A DNA stretch of 64,000 nucleotides from Pseudonocardia sp. ICBG1293. Its GTDB lineage: Bacteria > Actinomycetota > Actinomycetes > Mycobacteriales > Pseudonocardiaceae. Below the pieces are notes generated by a model, which saw nothing but the letters and a program-made list of their open reading frames with translations, was not told where the DNA came from and searched no databases. Position numbers and translations under genes: made by a program. The first letter of the stretch is position 1. The number at the start of each line of letters is the position of its first letter. Location: assembly GCF_020131355.1 (NCBI RefSeq), contig NZ_JAHLEL010000007.1, positions 62,001 through 126,000 on the forward strand, written 5' to 3'. Positions 25,286 through 33,874 of this stretch are shown piece after piece.

Positions 25286-26742
25286 GTCTGCGCCGTCCGT
25301 CGGTGGGTCTGTCCGCCCTGTACACCGGCCCGTGCCAGCAGCAGGTCCGCGCCGCCGAACTCGGGGTCGTCGAGGACCGCCCCGTCGTCGACGGCGACCA
25401 GCACCGACGGGTCGCCCTGGGTCCGCGCCGTGGCCACCGCCGTCCCGACGGCGTGCATCGCGCGCAACGCGACCAGCTGAGGCAGGTCCGCGCCGGCCGC
25501 GCGGGCCTCCGCCAGCGCCGCGGACAGCCGCACCGGGTGTTCGACGTCCGCGGGCAGCACCGCGTCGGCCGCCGCCCAGGTGTCGACGCCGAACCGCTCG
25601 CGCGGCTGCGGTGCCAGCTCCGGCTCGGGCACCTCGGCCCCGAACGGGTCGCGGTCGCTCGGGGGCGTGAGCAGCGTCTCGACCAGCCCGCCCAGACTCG
25701 GCACCGACGGGTTCCGCACCCCGGCACCGGCACCGAAGTAGCCGGTCACCGGGTCGTGCGCGACCTCGACGGTCAACGCCAGCGACGGTCGCAGCAGCTG
25801 CCCGAACACGTCCACGGCGGCCCGCTTCGGCTTCCCGGAGAACTGCTGGCGGTCCTGCTCGGCGCGGAAGGCCGCCCCCGCCTCCTGCAGCCGTGCCTGC
25901 AGCTGGGTGTGGCGCTGGATGCAGTCGTCGACGACGGTCACCAGCTCCGCGGCCTGCCTGCGGCGTCCCGGCTCGGTCGCCTCGTCACGGGCGTCGGCGA
26001 TGTTCGCCTTGATCATCGTCTCGGCGCGGTAGCGCGCCTCGATGTGGGTCAGCGCCTCGTCGAGCAGCTGCGGGACGGCGTCGAGCCAGTCGACCGAGCG
26101 GACGTCGCGGCGGGTCGCCTCCAGCTTGCGGCACAACGACTCCGCGTACTGGACGGTCCGGTAGCGGGCCTGCTCCGCGGCCAGCCGGGCGTCGCCGAGA
26201 CGGCCGCGGACGATGAGCGTCTCCAGCTTGGTCTCGGCCGCCTCCTGCGCCGACTCGACGTCGGTGTCCAGCGCTCCGACCAGCACGTTGATCGCCTCGT
26301 CCGAGGCGCGCAGGTAGATCCCGCCGTCGGGGGCGGCGACCTCGACCAGCAGCTTGAAGTCGAACCGGCGGCGCACGTAGCGCCCGTCGTCGTCGGTCGT
26401 GCCGTACTCCACCGCGAACCCGCGGTCGATCGAGCCCACGTTGATCAGGTTGTCGATCACCCACTGCGCGACGCGGACGTACTCCGACCGCGGGGCCCCC
26501 GGCACCTGCGCGCCCACGAACGGCAGCAGCCGCCGCACCACCTCGGCGTGGTCCGCTCCGTGGTCGAAGTCCATGGCCAGGGTGACCTGGTCGATCGCCT
26601 GCAGCCCGATCTCGGCCATCTGGTAGCCGGTCGCGTCCCAGTCGAGCCGCCCCTTGCGGGCGTCGAGGTCGTGCAGCGGCGCCGTGCAGGCCAGGGCCTT
26701 CAGCCGGCGCGCCACTCCCTCGTCCGGGCTGATGGTCGACAC
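25282..26742 (-). CDS. jetA: Wadjet-like JetA/MksF kleisin subunit
   Basis: A 486-residue predicted kleisin of an SMC-like complex and the first gene of the operon. It starts MSTISPDEGVARRLKALACTAPLHDLDARKG. The middle (ATEPGRRRQAAELVTVVDDCIQRHTQLQARLQEAGAAFRAEQDRQQF) is helical and coiled-coil-like. The assignment comes from its size, position before jetB/jetC/jetD and helical character, because no short catalytic motif exists for this family. Its stop overlaps jetB (ATGA). The divergent promoter region at 26743-26890 also drives the second PepSY gene. Confidence 0.75.
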   Translation of the reverse strand: MSTISPDEGVARRLKALACTAPLHDLDARKGRLDWDATGYQMAEIGLQAIDQVTLAMDFDHGADHAEVVRRLLPFVGAQVPGAPRSEYVRVAQWVIDNLINVGSIDRGFAVEYGTTDDDGRYVRRRFDFKLLVEVAAPDGGIYLRASDEAINVLVGALDTDVESAQEAAETKLETLIVRGRLGDARLAAEQARYRTVQYAESLCRKLEATRRDVRSVDWLDAVPQLLDEALTHIEARYRAETMIKANIADARDEATEPGRRRQAAELVTVVDDCIQRHTQLQARLQEAGAAFRAEQDRQQFSGKPKRAAVDVFGQLLRPSLALTVEVAHDPVTGYFGAGAGVRNPSVPSLGGLVETLLTPPSDRDPFGAEVPEPELAPQPRERFGVDTWAAADAVLPADVEHPVRLSAALAEARAAGADLPQLVALRAMHAVGTAVATARTQGDPSVLVAVDDGAVLDDPEFGGADLLLARAGVQGGQTHRRTAQT

Positions 26743-26770
26743 CCCGACGACTGTAGTTCGACCGCTCCGG

Positions 26771-26811
26771 GCCCTAACGCCGCCTTAGGGCTCACGCAGC
26801 GCGACCTTGGG
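26771..26811. promoter_or_regulatory. Phased repeats and inverted repeat between jetA and the second PepSY gene
   Basis: CTAAC (26774), TTAGG (26785) and TTGGG (26807) start at 11- and 22-bp intervals. GCCCTAA (26771-26777) and TTAGGGC (26785-26791) also form a perfect inverted repeat with a 7-nt spacer. The block matches the one before the first PepSY gene and is probably a site for the same OmpR-type regulator. It lies only 29 bp before the jetA start, so it could also affect jetABCD. Confidence 0.5.
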
Positions 26812-26890
26812 GCACACGGCGGCACAGTTCCCTCCAGCGTCCGGGTCACACCGACCCGGACCAGCCGGAACCTCTCGGAGGAAGATCACT

Positions 26891-27397
26891 GTGCGTACCC
26901 CGCTCACCGTCGCCGCCGTCGCCGCCACCGGGCTCCTGCTCGTCGGCGGGGGCACCGCTCTCGCGCTCGGGAAGGGCGGCGCCCCGGACGAGTTCGCCGT
27001 CGTCCCGACCGGTGCCGCGATCGCGCGCACCGCCGACCTGCTGCCCCCGGAGCTGCCCCGCACCGCCGCCACCGCGCCGGCGGCCCCTGCCCCCGCCCCG
27101 GCGCCTGCTGCGCCCGCGGTCGACCGCGCCGCCGCCGAGCGTGCGGCCCTCGCCGCCGCGGGCGGCGGGCGGGTCACCGAGGTCGAGTTCGACCGTGCCG
27201 ACAGCGACGACGACGGGCACGACGACGACCGCGACGACGACCGCAGCCACGGCCGGGACCACTGGGAGGTCGAGGTCGTGAACGGCACCACCGAGCACGA
27301 CCTCGACATCGACGCCGCCACCGGCCAGGTCCTCGACCACGACGTCGACCAGCACGACGGCGACGACGACGACCGGCACGACCGCGACGACGACTGA
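26891..27397 (+). CDS. Secreted PepSY-domain protein (copy 2)
   Basis: 168 residues, a clear paralogue of copy 1 at 18224: the same signal sequence core (VAAVAATGLLLVGGG), the same PepSY core (DRAAAERAALAAAGGGRVTEVEFDRAD, then HWEVEVVNGTTEHDLDIDAATGQVLDHDVD), and a longer Asp/His-rich tail that may bind metal. GGAGGAAG lies well placed before the GTG start. It is divergent from jetA and shares upstream repeats with copy 1, which suggests both are controlled by the two-component system at 16147-18116. Confidence 0.82.
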   Translation: MRTPLTVAAVAATGLLLVGGGTALALGKGGAPDEFAVVPTGAAIARTADLLPPELPRTAATAPAAPAPAPAPAAPAVDRAAAERAALAAAGGGRVTEVEFDRADSDDDGHDDDRDDDRSHGRDHWEVEVVNGTTEHDLDIDAATGQVLDHDVDQHDGDDDDRHDRDDD

Positions 27398-27417
27398 GCC
27401 GGCGCCGGGACCGGGGA

Positions 27418-27449
27418 TCGGCGGGGCCCGGGTCACGGTGCCCCGCCGA
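27418..27449. terminator. Bidirectional hairpin terminator
   Basis: TCGGCGGGGC (27418-27427) and GCCCCGCCGA (27440-27449) form a perfect 10-bp stem with a 12-nt loop. It lies in the 59-bp gap between the convergent PepSY gene and the small gene ending at 27457. There is no T-run, which is common in high-GC genomes. Confidence 0.6.
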
Positions 27450-27456
27450 CCGGTGG

Positions 27457-27765
27457 TCAGCCGCGGCCCGCGGACCCGTCGGCCGCGGCCAGCACCGTCG
27501 CCCGCAGCAGCTCCCGCTCCCCGGCCGGGGCGACGGCGTCGAGCAGCTGGTCGAGGGTGTGGCAGAGCGTGTAGTAGCCGCTGAGGAACGAGACGGTCCA
27601 CCCGTCGTCGAACGCGCGCACGTCCACCCCCCGCACCACCTCGTTCACGGCGCGGGCCGCGGCCCGCCGCCGGGGCAGCCCCACCAGACGCACCGCGTCC
27701 GGGTCGGGCGCGGGCTGCGGGCGTGGCGCGCGCGGACGGCCGAGCCACGGGTTCGGCGTGCTCAT
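27457..27765 (-). CDS. Small hypothetical protein coupled to a P1 peptidase
   Basis: 102 residues, MSTPNPWLGRPRAPRP at the start, then a conserved-looking core RGVDVRAFDDGWTVSFLSGYYTLCHTLDQLLDAV and a helical end. No known motif is recognised. ATG 27765 overlaps the peptidase stop (ATGA), so it is translated with it. The central part is not low-complexity and has coding-type composition, so the gene is probably real. It may act with the peptidase. Confidence 0.6.
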   Translation of the reverse strand: MSTPNPWLGRPRAPRPQPAPDPDAVRLVGLPRRRAAARAVNEVVRGVDVRAFDDGWTVSFLSGYYTLCHTLDQLLDAVAPAGERELLRATVLAAADGSAGRG

Positions 27766-28766
27766 CGGGCCACCACCAGCGACGTGTACGACGGCCGGTC
27801 CGGTGCCGGCTCCGCCGCCAGCAGGGCGTGTGCCACCGCCCGCGCCGTCACCTCCGCGGCGGCCGCCTGCAGCGCGAACACCCCGGCGACGTCCGGGACC
27901 GCCCGGGTGCCCGTGGCCAGCGCGAACGCGCAGTCGCCGTCGCGGATCGTGTGCACCGGCGAGATCGACCGGGCCAGACCGTCGTGCGCCATCGTCGCGA
28001 GCCGGGTGCACCCCGCCTTGTCCAGGGTCGCGTCGGTGCCGACGACCACCAGCGTCGTCGCCGTGCCCAGCGGGTTCACGTGCCCCTCGTACAGCGCGGT
28101 GAGCCGCTCCGGCGGGGCCAGGGCCGGGGCCACCCCGGTGGTGAACTCCCCGGGCAGGCCGTGCCGGGCCCCGTACACCTCGCCGGTGGCCGGGTCCGCG
28201 GCCGCGCCCGCGGAGTTGAGGACGACCAGGGCCGCGACGGTGGTCCCGTCCGCCAGCACCGCGGACGCCGACCCGACACCACCGCGCAGCCCACCCGACA
28301 CCGCGCCGGTACCCGCCCCGACCGAGCCCTGCGCGACCGGGCCGGCGTGGGCGTCGTCGTAGGCCGCCGCACCGGTCCCGGCCGTCGGACGCACCCGCGG
28401 GTCTCCGCCGCGCCCGAGGTCGAACACCACCGCGGCGGGCACGATCGGCACGACGGCGCCCGGCACCGGGAACCCCTCGCCGTCGCGCTCCAGCCGGGCC
28501 ATCACCCCGGAGGCGGCGTCGAGGCCGAACGCGCTGCCCCCGGACAGGGTGACGGCGTGCACCCGCTGGACCGTCGCGACCGGGTCGAGCAGATCGGTCT
28601 CCCGGGTACCGGGCGCGGCACCGCGCACGTCCACGCCGGCGACCGCGCCACCCGGCGGGGCGAGCACCACCGTCGTGCCGCTGCGGGCGCCCGGCCCGCT
28701 CACGGCCGCGTGGCCGACCCGCAGGCCCTCGACGTCGGTCAGCCCGTTCCGCTCACCCGCTCGCAC
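27762..28766 (-). CDS. P1 (S58/DmpA) family N-terminal-nucleophile peptidase
   Basis: 334 residues of the DmpA/BapA/NylC fold: NGLTDVEGLRVGHA at the N-terminus, TLSGGSAFGLDAASGVMARLERDG, GAGTGAVSGGLRGGVGSAS, VVLNSAG, and the region GTATTLVVVGTDATLDKAG, where family members self-cleave before a Ser/Thr nucleophile. Relatives cleave N-terminal D-amino acids, beta-peptides or nylon oligomers. GTG 28766 starts just before the conserved core; a longer reading frame upstream lacks similarity. The exact nucleophile cannot be fixed by eye. Confidence 0.82.
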   Translation of the reverse strand: MRAGERNGLTDVEGLRVGHAAVSGPGARSGTTVVLAPPGGAVAGVDVRGAAPGTRETDLLDPVATVQRVHAVTLSGGSAFGLDAASGVMARLERDGEGFPVPGAVVPIVPAAVVFDLGRGGDPRVRPTAGTGAAAYDDAHAGPVAQGSVGAGTGAVSGGLRGGVGSASAVLADGTTVAALVVLNSAGAAADPATGEVYGARHGLPGEFTTGVAPALAPPERLTALYEGHVNPLGTATTLVVVGTDATLDKAGCTRLATMAHDGLARSISPVHTIRDGDCAFALATGTRAVPDVAGVFALQAAAAEVTARAVAHALLAAEPAPDRPSYTSLVVAR

Positions 28767-28839
28767 CGCACCATCCTGCCCCGCAACGCCACGGGCCGGC
28801 ACCGCGGAACGCGGTACCGGCCCGGGACGACGTGCGGTC

Positions 28840-29556
28840 TCAGCCCGCCGAGCCGCCACGCAGGCGGCGGATCAGCACGACCAGCAGCACGAGCACACCC
28901 ACGCCACCCAGGACCGGGGCGAGACGCTTCAGCACCGGCGCGCCGGCCGAGTCGAGCAGGTCGATGGCCTCGACCGGGCTGCTCTGCGGCTGCCGCGGGG
29001 CGGCGGGGCGCGGCGCGGCCTGCTCACCGGGGGCCGGCGGGACGGCCGGGATCGGGCTGGTCTCGTCGGCCGCGTGCTTCGGGCCGGCACCGTTCGACGA
29101 CGCGGCGCCGGGACCGGTCAGCTTGTCCGCGACGCAGTTCGAGAACTGGCCGATGATCTTGTCGGCGACGTCGGTGATGACGCCCCGGCCGAACTGTGCC
29201 GGACGACCGGTGACGGTCATGTCGGTGACCATCGTGACCGAGGTCTTGTCCGGACCGTCGGCGACCATCGTGCCGGTCACGATGGCCTTGGCGGTGCCGT
29301 TGCCCCGGGCGTCGCGGCCGGACGCGTCGATGACGACCTTGTGGTTCGCGTCGTCGCGCTCGATGTAGGTGCCCTTGCCCTTGTAGGTGAGCGAGATCGG
29401 GCCGAGCTTGACCTTCACGGTGCCCTGGAACGAGTCGCCCTCGTACTCGGTGAGGGTCGCCCCGGGGAAGCACGGCGCGATGAGCTCCGGGTCGTTGAGC
29501 GCCTTCCAGGCGTCCTCGATCGGCGCGGCGACCGTGAACTTGTTCTCCAGCTGCAT
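28840..29556 (-). CDS. coxG: CoxG/SRPBCC-domain protein with C-terminal membrane anchor
   Basis: 238 residues. Residues 1-150 are a CO-dehydrogenase subunit G-like SRPBCC domain (FTVAAPIEDAWKALNDPELIAPCFPGATLTEYEGDSF ... GRPAQFGRGVITDVADKIIGQF), followed by a Pro/Ala-rich linker and a C-terminal transmembrane helix (PVLGGVGVLVLLVVLIRRLRGG). CoxG is needed to recruit or anchor Cox enzyme at the membrane in characterised systems. AGGAGG lies upstream of ATG 29556. It is downstream of coxM, behind a strong hairpin. Confidence 0.86.
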   Translation of the reverse strand: MQLENKFTVAAPIEDAWKALNDPELIAPCFPGATLTEYEGDSFQGTVKVKLGPISLTYKGKGTYIERDDANHKVVIDASGRDARGNGTAKAIVTGTMVADGPDKTSVTMVTDMTVTGRPAQFGRGVITDVADKIIGQFSNCVADKLTGPGAASSNGAGPKHAADETSPIPAVPPAPGEQAAPRPAAPRQPQSSPVEAIDLLDSAGAPVLKRLAPVLGGVGVLVLLVVLIRRLRGGSAG

Positions 29557-29584
29557 GTGTCTTCCAAGCCTCCTCGAACGAACA

Positions 29585-29621
29585 CCGGCGCCGGTCCGGG
29601 GACTCCCGGGACCGGCGCCGG
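29585..29621 (-). terminator. Strong hairpin between coxM and coxG
   Basis: CCGGCGCCGGTCC (29585-29597) and GGACCGGCGCCGG (29609-29621) form a perfect 13-bp stem. It sits between the coxM stop and the coxG start on the transcribed strand, so it may attenuate coxG or stabilise coxSLM mRNA. Confidence 0.6.
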
Positions 29622-29643
29622 CGTCGGCGTGCTTCTGGGTTCG

Positions 29644-30495
29644 TCAGCCGGCGGCGGCCAGCACCGCACGACCGGTGAGCACCTTCGCCAGGTGCTCACG
29701 GTAGTCGGCGGCGGCGTCGGCGTCACTCGGAGCGGAGGTGCCCTCCAGGGCGTGCTCCGCCGCGGCCTTCGCGACGTCCGGACCAGCGGACTTGCCCACC
29801 AGGGCCTGCTCGACGCCGGTCGCCCGGACCGGCGTGTTGCCCATGTTCGTCAGGCCCACACGGGCCTCGGTGATCGTCCCGCCGTCCACCTTCAACGCGA
29901 CGGCCACGGCCACCATCGACCACGCCTGGGCGACCCGGTTGAACTTCTCGTAGTGGCTCTTCCACCCGGTGTACTTCGGGAACCGGATCATGGTGAGGAT
30001 CTCGCCCTCACCGATGGCGGTGGTGAAGTAGTCCTGGAAGAAGTCCTTCGCCGTGACCAGGCGGGTGCCGCCGGCACCGAGGATGACGAACTCGGCATCC
30101 AGCGCCAGCGCCGCGGCACCGAGGTCGCCGGCCGGGTCGGCGTGCGCGAGCGCGCCGCCCAGCGTCCCGCGGTGACGGACCTGCGGGTCCGCGACGGTCT
30201 CGGTGGCCCGGGCGATCAGCTCCACGTGGGTGTTCACCAGGTCGTTGCGCATGACCTCGTGGTGGGTGGCCATCGCACCGACCATGACGTACTGGTCGTC
30301 CTCGCCGATCCGCTTGAGCTCGGGGATGCCCCCGAGGTCGATGACCGTGCTCGGCGCCGCCATCCGCAGGCGCAGCACCGGCAGCAGGCTCTGCCCGCCG
30401 GCCAGGATCTTGGCGTCCTCGCCGGCCGACTGCAGGGCCGACACGGCCTCCTCGACCGAGGAGGGCCGGACGTAGTCGAACTTGGCCGGGATCAC
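29644..30495 (-). CDS. coxM: CO dehydrogenase-like FAD-binding medium subunit
   Basis: 283 residues of the CoxM/CutM flavoprotein family. The FAD-binding motif AGGQSLLPVLRLRMAAP is near residue 33 and the second flavin motif appears as TLGGALAHADPAGDLGAAAL. The N-terminus (MIPAKFDYVRPSSVEEAVSAL) and length are normal. GTG 30495 overlaps the coxL stop by 4 nt. It transfers electrons from the CoxS clusters to an acceptor, in an L2M2S2 complex by analogy. Confidence 0.92.
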   Translation of the reverse strand: MIPAKFDYVRPSSVEEAVSALQSAGEDAKILAGGQSLLPVLRLRMAAPSTVIDLGGIPELKRIGEDDQYVMVGAMATHHEVMRNDLVNTHVELIARATETVADPQVRHRGTLGGALAHADPAGDLGAAALALDAEFVILGAGGTRLVTAKDFFQDYFTTAIGEGEILTMIRFPKYTGWKSHYEKFNRVAQAWSMVAVAVALKVDGGTITEARVGLTNMGNTPVRATGVEQALVGKSAGPDVAKAAAEHALEGTSAPSDADAAADYREHLAKVLTGRAVLAAAG

Positions 30496-32975
30496 TGGAC
30501 CTCTCCCTTGGGGTTGTTCGGGTCGATGGACCCGAGGCCGGCGCCGGGCGAGTGGGTGTCGCTCGGGGTCTCCTGCGGGTTCCTGCCCTTGGCCACCTGC
30601 AGGGCGCGCCACACGCGCTGCGAGGTGGTCGGCATCTCGAGCTCGTCGACGCCGAGGTGCCGGACCGCGTCCAGCACACCGTTGAGGATGGCCGGGGTCG
30701 AGGCGATGGTGCCCGCCTCGCCGACGCCCTTCACGCCGAGCGGGTTGGACGTCGCCGGGGTGGAGACGGTCTCGGTGGTGAAGCTCGGCAGGTCCGCCGC
30801 GGACGGGATCGTGTAGTCGACGAACGTGGCGTTGACCAGGGTTCCCTGGTCGTCGTAGTTCGCCTCCTCGAACAGGGCCTGCGCGATGCCCTGGGCGAGA
30901 CCGCCGTGCACCTGGCCCTCGACGATCAGCGGGTTGATGACGTTGCCGATGTCGTCGACGCAGACGTACTTGCGCAGGTTCACCCGGCCGGTGTCGGTGT
31001 CGACCTCGATCGCGGCGAGGTGCGTGCCGTGCGGGTAGGAGAAGTTCTCCGGGTCGAACACGGCGTCGGAGTCCAGCGAGGGCTCCATGCCCTCCGGGTA
31101 GTCGTGCGCCATGAACGCGGCGAACGCGATCTCCTGGATGGCCTTGCCCTTGTCGGTGCCCTTGACCGTGAACTGGCCGTTGGCGAACTCGAGGTCGTCC
31201 TCGGAGGCCTCGAGCAGGTGCGCGGCGATCTTCTTCGCCTTCTCGATGACCTTGTCCGCGGCGTTGACGATCGCGACACCGCCGACGACCAGCGAGCGCG
31301 AGCCGTAGGTGTCGAGGCCCTTCGGCGCCACCTGGGTGTCGCCGTGCAGGATCTCGACGTCCTCGAACGCGACACCCAGCTTGTCCGCCACGATCTGCGA
31401 GAACGCCGTCTCGTGGCCCTGGCCGTGGGCGGAGGCACCGGTGGTGACCTCGACCTTGCCGGTGGCCAGCATCCGGATGCTGGCGGCCTCCCAGCCACCG
31501 GCGCCGTAGTCCAGCGAGCCGAGCACGCGGGACGGGGCGAGACCGCACATCTCGGTGAAGGTCGAGATGCCGATGCCCAGCTGGACCGGGTCGTTGTTCT
31601 TCCGGCGCTCCTCCTGCTCACGGCGCAGACCGGCGTAGTCGAACAGCTCCATCGCGCGCTGCGTGGCCTGCTCGTAGTTGCCGGTGTCGTAGGTCAGGCC
31701 CACGACCGTCGTGAACGGGAACTCCTCGTGCTTGATCCAGTTCTGCTCGCGCAGCTCCATCGGGTCGCGGCCGAGCTCGACGGCCAGCTCGTCGAGCATG
31801 CGCTCGACGGCGAAGGTCGCCTCGGGACGGCCGGCACCGCGGTAGGCGTCGGTCAGCGTCTTGTTGGTGAAGACGTTGGAGCAGGTGAACTTCAGCGCGG
31901 GGATCTTGTAGATCGCGTTGAACATGAACGCGCCGAGGATCGGCACACCCGGGCCGACGAGACCCAGGTAGGCGCCCATGTCGGCGTAGAGGTGCACGTC
32001 GAACCCGGTGATGGTGCCGTCCTTCTTGGCGGTCATCACGAGGTCCTGGATCTGGTCCCGGGCGTGGTGCGCGGTGAGCATGCACTCGCTGCGGGTCTCG
32101 GTCCACTTGACCGGCTTGTTCAGCTTCTGCGCCAGCAGGACGCAGAGCATCTCCTCGGGCAGCACGCCGATCTTGCCGCCGAAGCCGCCGCCCACGTCGG
32201 GGGCGATGACGCGCAGCTTGGACTCCGGCACCCCGAGGGTCACGGTGGTCATGGTGCGCAGGATGTGCGGCACCTGGGTCGCGGCCCAGATCGTCAGCTG
32301 CTCGCCGGTCGGGTCCACCACGCAGGAGCGGGGCTCCATGAACGCCGGGATCAGGCGCTGCTGGCGGAAGCGGCGGCGCACGACGACCGAGTCGCTGTCG
32401 GCCTCGGCGGCCTTGATCGCCTCGGCGACGTCGGCACCGGTGCCGGCGGCGGCGGAGTCGAAGACCCAGGTGGCGGAGACGTTGGTGCCGAGGTCGGGGT
32501 GGACCAGCTCGGCGCCGTCCTGCGCGGCGGCCTCCATGTCCAGGACCGGGTCGAGCGGCTCGTAGTCGATCTCGACCAGCTCGGCGGCGTCGCGCGCGGC
32601 GGCGGCGGAGCGCGCCACGACGACCGCGACGCCCTCACCGGAGAAGTTCACCCGGCCGACGGCGAGCACCGGGCGCTGCGGGGCCTTCTGGTCCGGGGTG
32701 ATCGGCCACGCACACGGCATGCCGACCTCCTCCGCGCCGAGGTCGGCCGCGGTGTAGACGCCGAACACACCCGGGGCCTTCTCGGCCTCGGACTTGTCGA
32801 TGGAGGTGATGGTCGCCCGTGCGATCGTCGACCGGACGACGGCGATGTGGACGGTTCCCGGCGGGGTGATCGAGTCGGTGTAGCGGGACCGGCCGGTGAT
32901 GAGGCGCTGGTCCTCCTTGCGGACCCGGGCCTTGCCGATCTCGCCGGTGGTGGTGGGCTCGGCGGTCGTCGTCAC
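30492..32975 (-). CDS. coxL: Form II CO dehydrogenase-like molybdenum hydroxylase, large subunit
   Basis: An 827-residue xanthine-oxidase-family catalytic subunit that binds Mo-molybdopterin cytosine dinucleotide. DVGGGFGGKIGVLPEE, GASAHGQGHETAFSQIVAD and NPLGVKGVGEAGTIASTPA are the expected cofactor-binding motifs, the last containing the catalytic Glu. The active-site loop reads AYRGAGR, the form II signature. Form I CO oxidisers have AYxCSFR with the Cu-binding Cys, which is absent here. Gene order S-L-M is also form II. CO oxidation is therefore not supported, and another aldehyde, purine or aromatic substrate is likely. GTG 32975 follows the coxS stop by one base. Confidence 0.93.
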   Translation of the reverse strand: MTTTAEPTTTGEIGKARVRKEDQRLITGRSRYTDSITPPGTVHIAVVRSTIARATITSIDKSEAEKAPGVFGVYTAADLGAEEVGMPCAWPITPDQKAPQRPVLAVGRVNFSGEGVAVVVARSAAAARDAAELVEIDYEPLDPVLDMEAAAQDGAELVHPDLGTNVSATWVFDSAAAGTGADVAEAIKAAEADSDSVVVRRRFRQQRLIPAFMEPRSCVVDPTGEQLTIWAATQVPHILRTMTTVTLGVPESKLRVIAPDVGGGFGGKIGVLPEEMLCVLLAQKLNKPVKWTETRSECMLTAHHARDQIQDLVMTAKKDGTITGFDVHLYADMGAYLGLVGPGVPILGAFMFNAIYKIPALKFTCSNVFTNKTLTDAYRGAGRPEATFAVERMLDELAVELGRDPMELREQNWIKHEEFPFTTVVGLTYDTGNYEQATQRAMELFDYAGLRREQEERRKNNDPVQLGIGISTFTEMCGLAPSRVLGSLDYGAGGWEAASIRMLATGKVEVTTGASAHGQGHETAFSQIVADKLGVAFEDVEILHGDTQVAPKGLDTYGSRSLVVGGVAIVNAADKVIEKAKKIAAHLLEASEDDLEFANGQFTVKGTDKGKAIQEIAFAAFMAHDYPEGMEPSLDSDAVFDPENFSYPHGTHLAAIEVDTDTGRVNLRKYVCVDDIGNVINPLIVEGQVHGGLAQGIAQALFEEANYDDQGTLVNATFVDYTIPSAADLPSFTTETVSTPATSNPLGVKGVGEAGTIASTPAILNGVLDAVRHLGVDELEMPTTSQRVWRALQVAKGRNPQETPSDTHSPGAGLGSIDPNNPKGEVQ

Positions 32976-32976
32976 G

Positions 32977-33492
32977 TCAGTTACCTCCCGCCACGGGGGC
33001 GGCCTGCTCGGTGGGCTGGGCCGCGCCCGGCTTCATGTTCTTCGCCGCGGTCTGGACCGCGCGCACGATGTTCTGGTAGCCCGTGCAACGGCAGAGGTTG
33101 CCCTCGATGCCCTCGCGGACCTCCTGCTCGGACGGGTCGGGGTTGTCCCCGAGCAGGTCCACCGCAGCCATGATCATTCCCGGCGTGCAGTACCCGCACT
33201 GCAGGCCGTGGCACTCGCGGAAGGCCTCCTGCACCGGGTGCAGCTGACCGTCGCGGGCGAGGCCCTCGATGGTGGTGACCTCGGCGCCGTCGGCCTGGAC
33301 CGCCAGCACCGAACAGGACTTCACGCTCTGCCCGTTCAGATGAACCGTGCAGGCACCGCAGTTGCTGGTGTCGCAGCCGATCAGCGTCCCCGTCTTGCCC
33401 AGGGTCTCCCTCAGGTACTGCGCGAGCAACATGCGGGGCTCGACGTCGTCGGCGTAGTTCACGCCGTCGACGGTGACCCGGACCTCTGTCAT
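32977..33492 (-). CDS. coxS: CO dehydrogenase-like [2Fe-2S] small subunit
   Basis: 171 residues. The plant-type ferredoxin cluster motif is [16 protein letters not shown] plus a downstream Cys in VKSCSVLA. The second cluster motifs are CGYCTPGM and [12 protein letters not shown]. It carries electrons between the Mo centre and FAD. It is the first gene of coxSLM-G, and the C-terminal 20 residues are an Ala/Pro extension. The ATG is at 33492, with the upstream region 33493-33847 holding the likely promoter. Confidence 0.95.
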   Translation of the reverse strand: MTEVRVTVDGVNYADDVEPRMLLAQYLRETLGKTGTLIGCDTSNCGACTVHLNGQSVKSCSVLAVQADGAEVTTIEGLARDGQLHPVQEAFRECHGLQCGYCTPGMIMAAVDLLGDNPDPSEQEVREGIEGNLCRCTGYQNIVRAVQTAAKNMKPGAAQPTEQAAPVAGGN

Positions 33493-33847
33493 GAACTCTC
33501 ACTCCTCGTACGCGACCACGCACGCCGAAGCGCGGGGTCTGACCGGGGACTTCACCCGAGGAACGCCGTCCGCCGTCGCCTGACTCGCGACCACACCGGC
33601 GCGCCCGGAAAAGTTGCCGCACGTCTCGTGTGGCAGCGCCCACATCACACTCCCGATCTTCCAGGGGTGCAAGGAGCCGGGAACGGCCCGACGGGAGGTC
33701 GGATGGCGTGTTGCCGACGTCACGGCGATCGCCTGCCGCGCGCAACCGCAGCAGCGGAGAACGTGGGCGAGAGCCGCCCGCAGAATCGGATCCGTGACGC
33801 AACACGAATCACCCGTTCAGACCAACCCGGACGGAGTGGTCCGCTGT
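33493..33847. promoter_or_regulatory. Intergenic region upstream of coxSLM
   Basis: Gene-free stretch between coxS and the end of mftF, both on the minus strand. It must contain the cox operon promoter. I see no convincing hexamers, and no repeat other than the terminator-like hairpin that follows. Confidence 0.4.
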
Positions 33848-33874
33848 CGCAGGTCAGGGACAGCCTGACCTGCG
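33848..33874 (-). terminator. Hairpin directly after the mftF stop codon
   Basis: CGCAGGTCAGG (33848-33858) and CCTGACCTGCG (33864-33874) form a perfect 11-bp stem with the 5-nt loop GACAG. It begins at the base next to the mftF stop. There is no T-tract. It probably ends the mft transcript before the cox promoter. Confidence 0.65.

Noticed and set aside
19999..28362. A very long open frame on the plus strand opposite the jet genes
   Set aside because: Its product is Arg/Gly/Val-rich with no domains, a typical antisense shadow in high-GC DNA. The minus-strand genes have full motifs and overlapping starts and stops.
30492..33492. Annotation as aerobic CO oxidation (form I CODH)
   Set aside because: The loop lacks the AYxCSFR cysteine and the gene order is S-L-M, so CO oxidation is not supported.
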